This document shows positions 33,080-34,411 of a stretch of DNA of 34,411 bases, one piece after another; position 1 is the first letter of the stretch, and every line of letters begins with the position of its first letter. A model generated the notes under the pieces. It did not search any database. It saw nothing but the letters and a program-made list of their open reading frames with translations, and had not been told where the DNA came from. The DNA is from Actinomycetes bacterium (GTDB taxonomy: Bacteria; Actinomycetota; Coriobacteriia; Anaerosomatales; Anaerosomataceae). A program made the position numbers and the translations under genes. The stretch is from NCBI GenBank assembly GCA_021373175.1, contig JAJFTE010000035.1:1-34411 (forward strand), read 5' to 3'.

Positions 33080-34123
33080 CTAGAAGGTGGTGCCGACCGC
33101 GCCATGGCAAAGTAGGCAGTTGCCGTCCGCCGCAGTCTCGATCGGAGCACCGGTATTGCCGATGGTACCGTTAACAGATCCACCGGTAGCGCCCTCGGAC
33201 AGGAAGTACGGATAGCCGCGGGTGTAGTGCGGGAACGAGTTCCACGACACACCAGACTGGTCCACGCCACCGGCGATATGGCAGGCGCGGCACGAGCCGG
33301 AACCGGCAGAAGCGACCTCAACAGCACTGATCGTCACGCCCGAGTTGTGCGTCACAGAGGAGGAGACGACAACATCATTTTCGCCATACTGCGTGGCCGG
33401 ACCACCGTTGGTAGCTGAGAACGCCGTTGACGGAGCCGACACCATCGAGTGCGACCTGCGTTGGGTGGCGGTGATGGTCACGTCAGCCGAACGGCTGAAG
33501 TTCGGGTGGCAGGACGAACAGAATACGCTCTGCTGCTCGTACTTCAGCGTCGAGGCAGTCGCATGAGCCTGGGTATCATACAGACCAGCCGTCGCACCCG
33601 AGCCGCCGATGATCTCGGACTGCGGGGATGAGGGACCGAAAACACTGGGCGTTAGGCGGATGATCTTGGAGATGTTGGCACCCTTGTACGTATTGGCGCC
33701 GTGGACCGCGTGGCAGTTGGTGCAGGCACTGTGGTTGAGGCCAGAGTGGCCGGGACCCATCCACGTTCCGTAGACGCCGCTCGCGCCACCGTAAAGCTGA
33801 ACGCCACCGACTGCGGTGTCGATGTGACAGTACTTGCACGACTCAGCAGCGGTGCTACGGAGCAGCAACTCTGTGGAAGTACCTGCCGTCCAGGGAACGC
33901 CGCCCGTGGTGCCTTCGAAGCTGGCCCCTGGGGCCGCATGAACCGAGTGGCAGACGGCGCACTTCGTGGTGGCCGTCTGATAGTCAGCGTGCGGGCCGTT
34001 GACGTTCGCGCCTGTGCCATCCCATGCAATGTAGGTCGGATTGGGGACATAGGCGAACGCGGTTGCCGCAAAGCCCAGAACGAGCATGGCTGCAAGCGCC
34101 ATTACGAAGAGAGTTCTCTTCAT
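33080..34123 (-). CDS. Secreted hexahaem c-type cytochrome
   Basis: A 347-residue protein with a classical signal peptide (MKRTLFVMALAAMLVLGFAA, then TAFA with likely cleavage after residue 24) and no other membrane segment. Six CXXCH motifs begin at residues 55, 96, 134, 202, 278 and 336. Nine further histidines lie in the mature part, including CXXCHxxH arrangements, enough for six bis-His haems. The rest is rich in Gly, Ser, Thr and Ala with few charges, unlike the two dense cytochromes downstream. The haem number and sparse layout recall extracellular cytochromes such as OmcS, but I cannot show homology. I chose the ATG at 34123 (AAGGAG upstream). An in-frame ATG at 34165 with AGGAGG would add MTNLSSYANYKESV. 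Confidence 0.88.
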   Translation of the reverse strand: MKRTLFVMALAAMLVLGFAATAFAYVPNPTYIAWDGTGANVNGPHADYQTATTKCAVCHSVHAAPGASFEGTTGGVPWTAGTSTELLLRSTAAESCKYCHIDTAVGGVQLYGGASGVYGTWMGPGHSGLNHSACTNCHAVHGANTYKGANISKIIRLTPSVFGPSSPQSEIIGGSGATAGLYDTQAHATASTLKYEQQSVFCSSCHPNFSRSADVTITATQRRSHSMVSAPSTAFSATNGGPATQYGENDVVVSSSVTHNSGVTISAVEVASAGSGSCRACHIAGGVDQSGVSWNSFPHYTRGYPYFLSEGATGGSVNGTIGNTGAPIETAADGNCLLCHGAVGTTF

Positions 34124-34295
34124 TACAGACTCCTTATAGTTGGCATACGAAGAAAGATTTGTCATATGAGTAACTCACCTCCTTTCGCGACAGCATGACT
34201 CTACACGAAAGCTTCGCAGCAGACACGCCCTTTCTACTCATCGTGTAGATAAATGAATGATAGCCTCGGCGCTGCGTGTTGTACAGGCGACGCGT

Positions 34296-34357
34296 TGCCT
34301 CATAAAGAATGTACTCGAAACCGATTCGATGCCTCAGAAAAGAAGGTACTCGAACCG
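34296..34357. repeat. Two tandem copies of a roughly 34-bp unit upstream of the hexahaem gene
   Basis: TGCCTCATAAAGAATGTACT followed by CGAAACCG (34296-34323) recurs as TGCCTCAGAAAAGAAGGTAC followed by TCGAACCG (34330-34357). The period is 34 bases. The repeats lie 170-240 bases before the hexahaem start. Confidence 0.6.
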
Positions 34358-34386
34358 GCCCTTGCCGGATCGACCGGCGAAGGGCC
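34357..34386. other. Strong hairpin beside the tandem repeats
   Basis: GGCCCTTGCCGG and CCGGCGAAGGGCC are complementary with a single bulged base around a five-base loop. No T run follows on either strand, so it is not a standard terminator. It could be the terminator of an upstream unit, or part of a leader. No gene is supported between 34166 and the right edge. Confidence 0.4.
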
Positions 34387-34411
34387 AAAGAGGATGCCGT
34401 TTTCGATGACC

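Noticed and set aside
34313-34352. tRNA-like T-arm sequence GGTTCGAGTAC on the minus strand
   Set aside because: No acceptor stem, D-arm or anticodon arm can be built around it.
34134-34388. 84-codon minus-strand frame over the hexahaem leader
   Set aside because: It covers the repeats and the ribosome-binding site of the cytochrome gene, has no recognisable domain and ends inside that gene's 5' end.
1-34411. CRISPR arrays, rRNA or tRNA genes, phage or integrase genes
   Set aside because: None seen: no regular repeat-spacer series, no RNA-gene structure and no phage-like protein among the frames.

Overview
The window is GC-rich, and every gene I can support lies on the minus strand, so the genes are read from right to left. 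Three things suggest an anaerobic, respiring, high-GC Gram-positive, possibly a Coriobacteriia-like actinobacterium (OPB41/Anaerosomatales type): a tryptophan T-box, a TrpR-like YerC protein next to dnaE, and large multihaem c-type cytochromes. The taxonomic guess is inference; no rRNA or other marker is present.

Layout in transcription order. (1) 34.4-29.0 kb: a secreted hexahaem cytochrome with its own leader and terminator, then a tightly overlapping operon of a 12-haem cytochrome, a membrane-anchored cytochrome with ten canonical CXXCH sites plus two odd motifs, and an O-antigen-ligase/polymerase-like membrane protein. (2) 28.9-24.0 kb: a branched-chain amino acid block, leuD-leuB-ilvE-cimA, followed by a fumarylacetoacetate-hydrolase family gene. 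(3) 23.75-19.97 kb: yerC (TrpR superfamily) and dnaE. (4) 19.9-12.0 kb: a nearly complete histidine operon hisZ-G-D-C-B-H-A-F-I-E, with a good sigma-70-type promoter that shares a 10-bp word with the yerC upstream region. (5) 12.0-10.9 kb: an M48-like membrane protein whose HEXXH zinc site is gone. (6) 10.83-2.5 kb: a T-box leader with a UGG specifier, then the tryptophan operon trpE-trpGD-trpC-trpB2-trpF-trpB-trpA, with two different tryptophan synthase beta subunits in one operon. (7) 2.3 kb to the left edge: an accessory-looking stretch with a frameshifted RHS-repeat remnant ending in a hydrophobic tail, two small membrane proteins, a RelE-type toxin with a short antitoxin, and the first codons of a gene running off the left edge.

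How the parts work together: blocks 2, 4 and 6 make leucine/isoleucine precursors, histidine and tryptophan. They look separately controlled: the T-box senses uncharged tRNA-Trp, and YerC is a candidate regulator of his. Block 1 looks like a respiratory or extracellular electron-transfer module. The least explained parts are the cytochrome/Wzy-like operon, the inactivated M48 protein between his and trp, and the RHS tail with possible immunity genes. Starts were often moved inward from the longest reading frame on the basis of ribosome-binding sites and overlaps; each case is explained.
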